Assembly: GCA_963808725.1 (NCBI GenBank)
Contig: CAWEGO010000003.1
Coordinates: forward strand, 434,001 to 498,000
Length of the DNA stretch: 64,000 nucleotides
DNA from: JAHFUA01 sp963808725
GTDB taxonomy: Bacteria > Acidobacteriota > Terriglobia > Terriglobales > Acidobacteriaceae
Reading direction: 5' to 3'
Shown here: piece after piece, positions 33,901-43,505 of the stretch
Layout: each line of letters starts with the position of its first letter
How positions within the stretch are numbered: the stretch's first letter is position 1
Notes under the pieces: model-generated
Database searches by the model: none
What the model was told of the DNA's origin: nothing
The model's input: the letters and a program-made list of their open reading frames with translations, nothing else
Translations under genes and position numbers: made by a program

Positions 33901-35571
33901 ATGGGGTCCGGAACTGGTGCCGGGTACGCAATGCGCTGGCGGCGCCTCGGGCACACCCTGAGCGCCCGGCTGATCGTGCTGCTGCTGGCGGGGATGGTGG
34001 TGATCTTCGCCCTGCTGGGCTACCTGAACATCCGGCTGCACCGCCGCCACCTGGAGGCAGCCACGCTGGTGGCCGCCGAGCGCATGAGCGACGTAGTGAT
34101 CCGCGCCACCACCTATCACATGCTGCGCAACGATCGCGAGGCGCTCTATCGCTCCATCGACACGATGGCCAACGAGCCCGGCGTGGAGCGCATACGGATC
34201 TTCAACCAGGAAGGTAAGATCAGCTTCTCCAGCGATGCGGCCGAGGTTAATACCTATGTCGATAAGAAGGCGGAGGCCTGCTACGCCTGCCACACCCAGG
34301 CGCAGCCGCTCACCAAGCTGAACCGTCCCGACCGCTTCCGCATTTTCAAGTCCAGCGGGCATCGAGTGCTGGGGATCATCACGCCCATCGAAAACCAGCC
34401 TTCGTGCTCGACCGCAGCCTGTCACGCGCACCCGGCGGAGCAGCAGGTGCTGGGCGTGCTCGACACCAACGTGTCGCTGGCCCGCGCCGACGCCAACCTG
34501 CGCGAGAGCAGCCTGCGCATGGGGGCGTACACCCTGGTGGCTATGGTTCTGATCGCAGTGCTGACCGGAGTTTTCGTCTGGCGGATGGTGCACATCCCGG
34601 TAAAGAAGCTCACCGCGGGCACGGAGCGCCTGACGCACGGCCAGCTCGGATATCAGCTTGACATTGTCTCCCGCGACGAACTGGGCGAGCTGGCGCTCTC
34701 CTTCAACCAAATGAGCCGGCAGTTGCACGAGGCGCGCGAGGAAGCCGACGAGTGGGCGCGGCTGCTGGAAGCGCGCGTCGAGGACAAGACGCGCGAGCTC
34801 AATCACGCCCACCAGCAGGTCATGCAGTCGGAAAAGATGGCGTCGATCGGCAAGCTGGCCGCCACCGTGGCGCACGAGATCAACAATCCCCTGGCCGGCA
34901 TCCTCACCTACGCCAAGCTGCTGCGTAAGTGGCTGGACCGCGACGGCTGGAGCGCGGAACGCCGCGACGAAGTGCGCGGCTCCCTGGAGCTGATCGAGTG
35001 CGAAAGCCGGCGCTGCGGCGAGATCGTGCGCAACCTGCTGACCTTCTCCCGCTCCTCGCCCATGAACCTGCAATGGGTGGACCTGAACCAGGTGATCGAT
35101 CGCTGCGTGCGCCTGGTGCAGCACCAGACCGAGCTGAACAACGTGCAACTGCAGCCGCAGATGGCGGAAGAGCTGCCGCAGGTGCAATGCGATGCGGCGC
35201 AAATCGAGCAACTGCTGCTGGCCCTGATCATGAACGCCGTCGACGCCCTGCCCCACGGCGGCAACCTGTGGGTGCGCAGCCGCATGGTGCCGGAGATCGG
35301 CGCCGTGCAACTGGAAGTGCAGGATGACGGCGTGGGCATTCCCGAGAGCGTCCTGCCCAACCTGTTCGAGCCCTTCTTCACCACCAAGGAAAAAGGGCAC
35401 GGAGTGGGACTGGGCCTGGCCATCAGCAAAGGGATCGTGGAACGCCACCGCGGGCGCATCGACGTGGACTCGAAGCCCGGGCAGGGAACCAAATTCACCA
35501 TCACCCTGCCGGTGGATACGTACGCGGAGGTGGGCGCAGCGCCCGCCGCCATGGCAGGAAAAGCGAGGTAA
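33901..35571 (+). CDS. sensor histidine kinase with c-heme motifs in its periplasmic domain
   Basis: 556 residues. Membrane helix at about 22-41; periplasmic domain at about 42-205 with a heme motif CYACH (127-131) and a second, spaced CSTAACH (169-175, CX4CH); second helix at about 208-226; HAMP at 231-285; HisKA with His325 in TVAHEINNPLAGIL; and the ATPase domain (GHGVGLGLAISKGIVERHRG). Covalent heme could sense redox state, O2, NO or CO. It is followed three bases later by its sigma-54 response regulator. Confidence 0.9.
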   Translation: MGSGTGAGYAMRWRRLGHTLSARLIVLLLAGMVVIFALLGYLNIRLHRRHLEAATLVAAERMSDVVIRATTYHMLRNDREALYRSIDTMANEPGVERIRIFNQEGKISFSSDAAEVNTYVDKKAEACYACHTQAQPLTKLNRPDRFRIFKSSGHRVLGIITPIENQPSCSTAACHAHPAEQQVLGVLDTNVSLARADANLRESSLRMGAYTLVAMVLIAVLTGVFVWRMVHIPVKKLTAGTERLTHGQLGYQLDIVSRDELGELALSFNQMSRQLHEAREEADEWARLLEARVEDKTRELNHAHQQVMQSEKMASIGKLAATVAHEINNPLAGILTYAKLLRKWLDRDGWSAERRDEVRGSLELIECESRRCGEIVRNLLTFSRSSPMNLQWVDLNQVIDRCVRLVQHQTELNNVQLQPQMAEELPQVQCDAAQIEQLLLALIMNAVDALPHGGNLWVRSRMVPEIGAVQLEVQDDGVGIPESVLPNLFEPFFTTKEKGHGVGLGLAISKGIVERHRGRIDVDSKPGQGTKFTITLPVDTYAEVGAAPAAMAGKAR

Positions 35572-35574
35572 GCA

Positions 35575-36938
<1,364 letters not shown>

Positions 36939-36939
<1 letters not shown>

Positions 36940-37496
36940 TGAGCGTTCTCCACCTGCTGCCGGTGGGAGAGATTGGTGCCGTCGCGCTGGAGGGGCTGCG
37001 GCGCGACCTCGCGGCCGAGCTCCGCGCCCGCTGTGAGATTCTGCCGCGCCGGCTGGATCCGGAGTTCGCCTTCGATAACGGGCGGCGGCAGTACCACTCC
37101 ACCGAAATCCTCAAGCAGATGGAGCGGACCGTCCCGCAAGGATGCTGGCGCCTGCTGGGCGTCACCGCCCACGATCTCTACATGCCCATCCTGACTTTCG
37201 TCTTCGGCGAGGCGCAGCTCAACAACACCTGCGCCGTAGTCTCGAGCCACCGCCTGCGGCAGGAGTTCTACGGCCTTCCTGCCAGCCCCGAACTGCTGCG
37301 CGAGCGGCTGCTGAAAGAAGCCGTCCACGAGCTGGGACACACCTTCGGGCTCACCCACTGCCGCGATTATGACTGCGTCATGGCTGCCTCGCACGCCGTG
37401 GAGCGCATCGACTTGAAAGGCAGCCACTTCTGCGGGCCGTGTCACTCGCGCGTGTCAGCGTTTGTGCCGACAAAGAAATTCCTCGGGATATTCTGA
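36939..37496 (+). CDS. archaemetzincin-family zinc metalloprotease
   Basis: 185 residues with the complete archaemetzincin signature HELGHTFGLTHC, RDYD, CVM, then a CGPC pair 16 residues on: catalytic zinc by three His with general base Glu, and a structural zinc by four Cys. ATG overlaps the regulator stop (TGATG), so it is translationally coupled. It is cytoplasmic (no signal peptide). Substrate unknown. Bacterial members are much rarer than archaeal or vertebrate ones. Confidence 0.9.
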
Positions 37497-37935
37497 GGAG
37501 CCGGCCCGACTGACGCCGTTTGACACCTGCTGGCCTGCGCGGGTAGCATCCGCCGCGTGTTTTAGGGGGTGGGTCACGCACCAGCAGGCATTAATCGAGC
37601 AAGTGCGGCAACTTAGGGCGAAGCTGGAGGAGATCGACGAGCGCCTGCAAGGCGGTCCCTTGCCGATGGCGGTGCTGGAGGACCTCAAGGGCGCCGTGGA
37701 TCATCTGCGCACCACGCTGTGGGCCGCCATGGCGGCCGACACCGATGACCCGGAGGTGCTGACCTCCGCGCTGGTCAGCCTGCGTCTGCAACGCGCCGCC
37801 GAAATTTGCCGCCAGATTCGTCTGGACATAGATGCCGGCGAGGTAGATATCACCTCCGTCGAGTTGCCCAAGCTGCGCGAGGCCTTGCACCTTACGGTGA
37901 ATCGCGTCGAGCGCCTGTACAAATCTGGAATGTGA
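37462..37935 (+). CDS. coiled-coil protein of unknown function, start uncertain
   Basis: The convincing protein sequence runs from about 37576 (HQQALIEQVRQLRAKLEEIDERLQGG) to the stop at 37935 and is almost all helix with Leu/Glu/Arg heptads. The longest frame starts at ATG 37462, but its first ~37 codons look non-coding and overlap the protease gene. GTG 37603 is another start. AGGGGG at 37564-37569 would suit a start near 37576, where no standard start codon exists, so one base may be wrong. Last gene of the operon direction. Confidence 0.55.
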   Translation: MCRQRNSSGYSEEPARLTPFDTCWPARVASAACFRGWVTHQQALIEQVRQLRAKLEEIDERLQGGPLPMAVLEDLKGAVDHLRTTLWAAMAADTDDPEVLTSALVSLRLQRAAEICRQIRLDIDAGEVDITSVELPKLREALHLTVNRVERLYKSGM

Positions 37936-37945
37936 GCCGGACTCC

Positions 37946-39289
37946 TCAGGCTTTCTCCGATACTTCCTGGGAAACGATTTCCTGTGGTGGGTCGCCGCCG
38001 GCCAAACCTTGCGCCAGGATGAGGCGGCGGGCTTCCGTGCGCATCACCGGCACACGCGCGCCGAACATGGCGGAGCCGAGAATGCAAGCCATGCCTCCGA
38101 TGGAGACGGCTAGCGGCGCACCCAGATGTGCGGCTACCACGCCTCCGGCCAGGGCTCCAATCGGCGCCATGCCCATGAACATCATCGAGTACACCGACAT
38201 TACCCGGCCGCGCAGCCGGTCGGGCACCATGGACTGGATCAGCGTGTTCGACGAGGCCATCTGCACCATCATGCAATAGCCCACCGGCACCAGCAGCGCC
38301 ACCGACAGCCAGAAGTTCTTCGAGATCCCGAACAGGATCAGGGTGGCGCCGAATCCCGCCGAGGAAAGCAGTATCCAAGTGCTTAGCCCCTTCAGCCCCC
38401 GTTTGAAGGCCAGGCTCAGCGCGCCGATGAGTGCGCCCACGCCGGTGGCGCCCATTAGAATACCCAGGCCGTTGGCGCCGCGGTGCAGGATGCGGTCGGC
38501 AAAAATGGGCATCAGCACCGCGTACGGCATGCCCACCAGGCTCACCAGTCCAAGCAGCAGCAGGAGCAGGCGGATCGGCTGCGTGCTGCGCACGTACTGG
38601 AAGCCTTCCACGATGTTCTCCAGCGGCGAGCCGGAGAATTTTCCGCGCTGCCAGGTGACGCGCATCAGCAGCAGGCCGACGATCACCGCGATGTAGCTGA
38701 CGGCGTTGCCGAAAAAGCACCAGCCTTCGCCGATCGAGGCCACCAGCAGTCCCGCGATGGCCGGACCCACCACCCGCGCGCCATTGAACATGGAAGAGTT
38801 GAGCGCGATAGCGTTGATCAGGTCTTCCTTGCCGACCATGTCCACGATGAAGGCCTGGCGTGCCGGGATATCGAAGGCATTCACCACGCCCAGACCTGCG
38901 GCCAGCACGAAGATATGCCACACTTGCACCACCCTGGTCAGCGTGAGCCCGGCGAGGATGAACGCCAGTAGCATGGAGACCGTCTGGGTAGCGATGACCA
39001 CGTGCTGGCGGCTCTTGCGGTCGGCCACGATGCCGCCCAGCGGCGCCATCAGGAATACCGGGATCTGCCCCGCGAACCCCACCGCACCGAGCAGAAACGA
39101 CGATCCCGTCAGGCGGTAGACCAGCCAAGCCTGGGCCACGTTTTGCATCCAGGTGCCAATGAGGGAGATCAGTTGTCCGCCGAAAAAGAGCTGGAAGTTG
39201 CGATGGCGCAGCGAGCGCAGACCGTGCGGGACCCTGGCGGGAAGGCTAGCGGCGGGTTCAGCCGAGTTGGTGCGGGGAAGGTCGGTCAT
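37946..39289 (-). CDS. MFS transporter, EntS-like
   Basis: 447 residues with 12 predicted helices. Starts LRHRNFQLFFGGQLISLIGTWMQNVAQAWLVYRLTGS, the signature of the MFS_3/EntS group, with the loop motif GGIVADRKSRQ between helices 2 and 3. It likely exports a small molecule; the substrate is unknown. Convergent with the coiled-coil gene, 10 bases apart. Confidence 0.88.
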   Translation of the reverse strand: MTDLPRTNSAEPAASLPARVPHGLRSLRHRNFQLFFGGQLISLIGTWMQNVAQAWLVYRLTGSSFLLGAVGFAGQIPVFLMAPLGGIVADRKSRQHVVIATQTVSMLLAFILAGLTLTRVVQVWHIFVLAAGLGVVNAFDIPARQAFIVDMVGKEDLINAIALNSSMFNGARVVGPAIAGLLVASIGEGWCFFGNAVSYIAVIVGLLLMRVTWQRGKFSGSPLENIVEGFQYVRSTQPIRLLLLLLGLVSLVGMPYAVLMPIFADRILHRGANGLGILMGATGVGALIGALSLAFKRGLKGLSTWILLSSAGFGATLILFGISKNFWLSVALLVPVGYCMMVQMASSNTLIQSMVPDRLRGRVMSVYSMMFMGMAPIGALAGGVVAAHLGAPLAVSIGGMACILGSAMFGARVPVMRTEARRLILAQGLAGGDPPQEIVSQEVSEKA

Positions 39290-39310
39290 GGTTACAGAGT
39301 GGTTTTCGTC

Positions 39311-39341
39311 TCATCCGCGTCGATCCGCGTTCATCCGCGGC
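39311..39341. repeat. CGCGGATGA-word repeat
   Basis: Three copies of the ATCCGCG word with TC or GT spacers (reverse complement CGCGGATGAACGCGGATC). The same words occur at 61052-61080. Confidence 0.55.
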
Positions 39342-39357
39342 GAAAGAACCTCCCGCC

Positions 39358-41211
39358 CTACTTCCCCGCGGGCAGCCACACCGCCTGCGATTCGCCGGCG
39401 GGCGCCTGGAGAATGTGGGGTGTGACCACCAGCATGAACTCGTCATCCTCGCGGGTCTTGTTCTGGTCGGCAGCCAGCAGCCCCAGGTCGGGGATGGCGC
39501 CCAGCCCCGGTATTCCCCCCAGCGTGACCTGCTCGGTGTGGTTGAGGTAGCCTGCCACCACCGCCGCTTCGCCATCCTTCACCGTGATGGTGCTCTTGTA
39601 GGAGCGGTTGGAGATCACCGGCACTCCGTTGACCGCGGCGCCGGTCAGGGCGCGGATCTCGGTTTCCAGCTCCAGCGTGACGTCGGAGCTGCCGTGGACC
39701 ACGGGGGTGGCTTTCATGACCAGCCCCAGATCCTCGTAGCTGATCGAGGGGAAGGGCGCCTGGTAGGTGCCGCCCTGGATGTTCGACGCAATGGCCGGGG
39801 TGTTGTAGATGGGCGCGAAGGTGGCGTTCACAATGGGATAGCGTTCTCCTAGCTTCATGGTAGCCGCTTTGCCCTGCAGGGCGCGCAGGGTCAGGTGTTG
39901 CAGGCTCTTTACCGTGGAGCTGTTGAACTGGAAGTTGGCCGCCGCCGAGGGCAGCGTCACGGCCATCAGGCTGATGCCGTTGCCGAAGGTGGCGAAGGGA
40001 GTAGAGAGCAGCGGATTGAGCTGCTGCTGCTGCAACTGCGACAGCAGCCCCTGCAACGCCGAGGTGTTGCCCTGGTTGATGCCGCCGGAAGAGATGAGCT
40101 GGTTGATGAGCTGCTGCACGTTGGGGCTGGAAAGCAGCGCCGCCACGCCCGCCAGGCTGAAGGCGCTGAAGGAGGCCGGCGGCTGGATGCCCAGGTTGCT
40201 CAGCACCATGCGGTCGATCTCGAAGGCCTGCACGTCGAGCATCACCGGCGGCGGCCCGGCGATAGAGAGCTGGTTGAGGAACTCGGCGGCGGCATCCGCG
40301 GTGGCTCGCGGCGCGCGCACGGTGATGAGGTTCTGGGAGGCGGTGGCGTTCACCAGGCGCATGTCGAAGACGCTGCGCAGCAGCCCCACCACGTCGTTCA
40401 GCTCCTGCGGGGTTGCGGCCTCGCTCACATAGAAGCTGCGCAGCGACATGCGATCGAACTGCTTATGGTTTTCCGCCGTGTTCGCCGCCACCAGCACTTG
40501 GTTTTCCGACAGCGGCACCCACATCGACTTGCTGACCATGCCCGCCAGCTCCATGGCCTTGGCAAAGTCCACGCTCTCCACGTCGAAGCGCACCTGCCGC
40601 GACGAGAAGGATTGATCGAAGCCGACCTTGATGCCGAAGGTGCGCCCGATCAGTTCGTAGAGCCCGCGGGCATCGCCGCGATAGACGATGTCCTGGCGGC
40701 CGGGCCGCGGCGCCAGATCGACCGGATCCGAGCGCTCGACCAGGCGCAGCCCTGTGGAGGGCCGCGGGGCATTGTCGCCCAGCGCGTCCATCAGCCGCTG
40801 TTGGGCGAACTCGTTCGTGGCATCCAGTTGCAGGGCGGAGCGGAATTCTGCTACCGCGTCCACCTGGCGCCCATTCGCCAGCAGCCGGTTGCCGCTCTCG
40901 AGGTGCTGCTGCGCCAGCTCGACGCGGGCCACCTCCCGCGCGCTGGCATAATCGACATTGCCGGGAACCAACTGCGCGGCCTCGGTGAAGTCCTGGTAGG
41001 CGCGGGCGAGGTCCTTCTCGCGCAGCTTCACCCCCTGCCAATAGACGTCCGACGCCCGCCGCAAGTCTTTGGCAGGAGCCTCACAGTTGTTGCCCTCGAT
41101 GGTGCAGGGAATCGGAGGCTTCTTCTCAGTATCCGCAGCGCAAGCGGCGATTGCCGCCAGACAAACCAGCACCGCCCACCACGCTCGGAGAAGGGTCCCG
41201 TGAACCAGCAT
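39358..41211 (-). CDS. secretin-like outer-membrane protein with N-terminal TPR region
   Basis: 617 residues. Signal peptide (WWAVLVCLAAIAACA), a TPR-like region (LARAYQDFTEAAQLVPGN; AVAEFRSALQLDATNEFAQQRL), short N-domains (YRGDARGLYELIGRTFGIKVGFDQSF) and a C-terminal secretin core (LGERYPIVNATFAPIYNTPAIA ... TITVKDGEAAVVAGYLNHTEQVTLGGIPGLGAIPDLG). It resembles GspD/PilQ proteins but no other secretion or pilus gene lies nearby. Leader appears very short: TAAAAT ends nine bases before the ATG. Confidence 0.85.
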   Translation of the reverse strand: MLVHGTLLRAWWAVLVCLAAIAACAADTEKKPPIPCTIEGNNCEAPAKDLRRASDVYWQGVKLREKDLARAYQDFTEAAQLVPGNVDYASAREVARVELAQQHLESGNRLLANGRQVDAVAEFRSALQLDATNEFAQQRLMDALGDNAPRPSTGLRLVERSDPVDLAPRPGRQDIVYRGDARGLYELIGRTFGIKVGFDQSFSSRQVRFDVESVDFAKAMELAGMVSKSMWVPLSENQVLVAANTAENHKQFDRMSLRSFYVSEAATPQELNDVVGLLRSVFDMRLVNATASQNLITVRAPRATADAAAEFLNQLSIAGPPPVMLDVQAFEIDRMVLSNLGIQPPASFSAFSLAGVAALLSSPNVQQLINQLISSGGINQGNTSALQGLLSQLQQQQLNPLLSTPFATFGNGISLMAVTLPSAAANFQFNSSTVKSLQHLTLRALQGKAATMKLGERYPIVNATFAPIYNTPAIASNIQGGTYQAPFPSISYEDLGLVMKATPVVHGSSDVTLELETEIRALTGAAVNGVPVISNRSYKSTITVKDGEAAVVAGYLNHTEQVTLGGIPGLGAIPDLGLLAADQNKTREDDEFMLVVTPHILQAPAGESQAVWLPAGK

Positions 41212-41220
41212 GAATGGAGA

Positions 41221-41226
41221 ATTTTA
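41221..41226 (-). promoter_or_regulatory. candidate leaderless -10 box (TAAAAT) for the secretin gene
   Basis: Minus-strand TAAAAT nine bases before ATG 41211, without a Shine-Dalgarno. Confidence 0.35.
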
Positions 41227-41261
41227 CTCCAACGGCGGGACCGGGCCATTGCGTCATTTGG

Positions 41262-41363
41262 CCATTGAGTCATTGATTCATTTGAAAAGCGCATGGAGAT
41301 GCTGCTCTGTAATGCTGAGGGGATGTGTGCGCGGACGGTCTTGGGTTTCCAATGACTCAATGG
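41262..41363. repeat. 14-bp inverted repeat of ATTGAGTCATTG words
   Basis: CCATTGAGTCATTG (41262-41275) and exact reverse complement CAATGACTCAATGG (41350-41363), followed by CCCGATAGATCAATGACC. It belongs to the same word family as 20411-20472. Confidence 0.65.
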
Positions 41364-41489
41364 CCCGATAGATCAATGACCCAATCGTGTTTACTCGGAC
41401 GCCACTACCCACCCTCCTCCCCCTGCCTCTAGCAGAATCAGCAACTTACGCACGGTTAACCGACGACAACCGATCGCGAACCGATGAAA

Positions 41490-41529
41490 CAAAGGACTTA
41501 CCCGCAAAAACCGTTATTCAAAGGACTTA
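41490..41529. promoter_or_regulatory. paired TAAGTCCTTTG direct repeats
   Basis: On the minus strand TAAGTCCTTTG occurs at 41519-41529 and 41490-41500, 29 bases apart (close to three helical turns), upstream of the secretin gene. Downstream is a spaced inverted repeat, CCGTGTTA (41592-41599) and TAACACGG (41610-41617). No gene is seen from 41364 to 41830. Confidence 0.45.
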
Positions 41530-41830
41530 GGTGCGCTTTTCGGCACTTTTTTTGGCCTTTTTTGGCTTCTTGTCAAAGAGCGCTGATTCGTCCGTGTTAA
41601 CGCCTCGGATAACACGGCTGTGGAAGCGAACTGCGCCGGGGACCCGCAGAGGTCTCGGTTCATTGCAGAAAGCTATTGATTAAAACGCAATGATAGCATG
41701 CAAATAGTGTGCCGTCAAGAGAAATCATGAATCTGACGGTGGCCGTCAGCGCAACCCGATCTAGTGGTGTAGCCTTTGTGATGTTGTCTTACGCCCGCTT
41801 CGCAGGCTTGACGTTCATGCTTGCTGCGTT

Positions 41831-42017
41831 CCCACGGCTTGCGCCGTGGGCTACTTTCTTTTGCACGCTTCGCGTGCTCGCCCTGATCTTTGTAAGGCAG
41901 ATCCGCAGATGCGGGCAGCGCGCGGAGCGCGCGACAGACCCTTCGACTTCGCTCAGGGCAGCCCACGGCGTGAGCCGTGGGTCTGGGGGAATAAGAGCAA
42001 AGCCCGCGCGAGCGGGC
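41831..42017. repeat. cluster of five short hairpins
   Basis: Hairpins at 41831-41850 and 41962-41981 share the same stem (CCCACGGC/GCCGTGGG). Others are at 41863-41877 (GCACGC/GCGTGC), 41918-41932 (GCGCGC/GCGCGC) and 42002-42017 (GCCCGC/GCGGGC). All have loops of three or four bases. No gene lies in this stretch. Confidence 0.7.
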
Positions 42018-42092
42018 GGAAGAGTTACGACACCTTCAGGTACAGGGACGGCTCCCAAGTGCGGCACAAGAGTCAGCCCTGAGAAGCCTTGC

Positions 42093-43171
42093 TTACGGTT
42101 GCTGCGTCGCGGGTACTGTCCACATTTCCCTTTTTTCCTTCAGCCGTCGATTGATGTACTCGGCTTCGCGAGCAGATATTTCCGTCCCCGTCGCCTCACT
42201 GGCGGTAATTCCGTCGTGCTCCAGTATAAATTCTCTTACGAGCGCAGCTAACAAGGCGTTGCGCCTTTGCGCCTCCTGTACTGTTACAGCATTCCTGTCG
42301 AACGATTCAGACGCTCCCTGCAGCCACGCAGGTCGTGGGCCAACAGGCGAAATGTGTGAGATGCCGTGGAGGGTCTCTACGAGCTTACGGAATTCATCAG
42401 GCGAGTCATTGCGAAGATCGACGCCATATATTCCTGACAAGGCGGTGGGTATGGCACTTTTCCAGTCTCCGTTCCTGAGTACCGGGATAAATTTGTTCTT
42501 ACCGACCTCATTGACAATTTCCCCGGTGATAATGTGGCCCTCGTAGCCCGCACCACCCTCGCGGTTGTCAAAACGTCGCTTGTAAGTATCTCGGTACAGA
42601 CCACGAGTACGCGACCGCTTTCCCTGACAGAACATTCCATGAATTCGGGACTGCGCGCACCGAGCGAAAGATGCGTCTGGTCGATGATCGCGTCGATCCC
42701 GTGTTCCCGCAGTCTGTTGGCGAGCGCAAGCGCCCATTTCTTGTGCTCTTCGGTGTCCCATGAATAGGAAACGAAGACACGAAGAGCACAAGCGTTGGCC
42801 GGGATTTTGGAAGGCTGCGTCTCGATCGTCCCCTTCCTCTCTGAAGCCGCCAGACTGGATTGCAACAGTACATCCAACCTGGCTTCGGCTGTTTCGCAAA
42901 GTCTGGAAGACTCCCTACTTAGTTCGCGCTTTGCTTCTGCCAGCGCCTCCGTGCTGCCGGGAACCGTAGCCCTTGTTCGCATCTCGTGAAGGCGCAAGGC
43001 CCCCGCCCAAGCTCCGGTCCTTGCAGATATCACGGTCTCGAAACTGGCGTGGAGTGCCGCCAAAGCGTCATCCACCGTCTGTCCCGTCATCTGTATTCCG
43101 GTTTCCGCGAAGGCATCCTGAATGCTGGACACTTTCGCATGGGCCAGTTCCGAGAGATACTGCACGATCAC
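42093..43171 (-). CDS. SEFIR/TIR-domain protein with helical N-terminal domain, one frameshift
   Basis: A helical N-terminal domain (~1-125) is followed by a SEFIR/TIR fold: LRVFVSYSWDTEEHKKWALALANRLREHGIDAIID, FMECSVRESGRVLVVCT, then in another frame DNREGGAGYEGHIITGEIVNEVGKNKFIPVLRNGDW. One missing base near 42588-42592 explains the shift: 1079 bases plus one gives 359 residues. TIR/SEFIR proteins in bacteria often act as NAD-consuming or signal-producing defence effectors; the activity of this one is not shown. GTG 43171 overlaps the stop of a 51-residue gene (GTGA). Confidence 0.82.
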
Positions 43172-43323
43172 TTCGACGCTTCGGGGAACTTGGCTGAACC
43201 CGGATAAGCCTCATGTTCCGACAGTCGCAATTTCTTTATGGCGTCATCCTTGCGTTTCCTGGCTTCCAATGCTCGATCCTTTGCAAGAGCCTTCGCCAGC
43301 GTCGTTGCGCGATTGAACTCCAT
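43168..43323 (-). CDS. 51-residue basic protein coupled to the SEFIR/TIR gene
   Basis: MEFNRATTLAKALAKDRALEARKRKDDAIKKLRLSEHEA... is a charged, helical, soluble small protein. Its TGA overlaps the GTG start of the SEFIR/TIR gene by four bases, so the pair is co-translated. No family is recognised. It could be a partner or control protein of the effector; that is inferred from linkage only. Confidence 0.55.
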   Translation of the reverse strand: MEFNRATTLAKALAKDRALEARKRKDDAIKKLRLSEHEAYPGSAKFPEASK

Positions 43324-43473
43324 AACGAACCTCGCTCGATCCGATCCTGCGCGCGTGGGGGCATGCCGGGAGCGAAAAGAACCATCCATGCAGATCCCCC
43401 AACTCGCTCTCCCCTCGGCAAGCTCGGGTCGCGCTTCGCTCGGGACGACAATTTCAGGGATGGGGCACGTTAC

Positions 43474-43493
43474 GGCGCGGCTGAAGCCGCGCC
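43474..43493. repeat. palindromic hairpin GGCGCGGC/GCCGCGCC
   Basis: Eight-base stem with loop TGAA downstream of glmU. The same stem recurs at 49683-49702 between carA and carB and, decayed, near 10069-10090. Confidence 0.65.
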
Positions 43494-43505
43494 CCTCCGA
43501 AAACA

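Noticed and set aside
41709..42251. 180-residue plus-strand frame over the hairpin cluster
   Set aside because: It translates palindromic repeat DNA and then runs antisense into the SEFIR/TIR gene; no domain or ribosome site.
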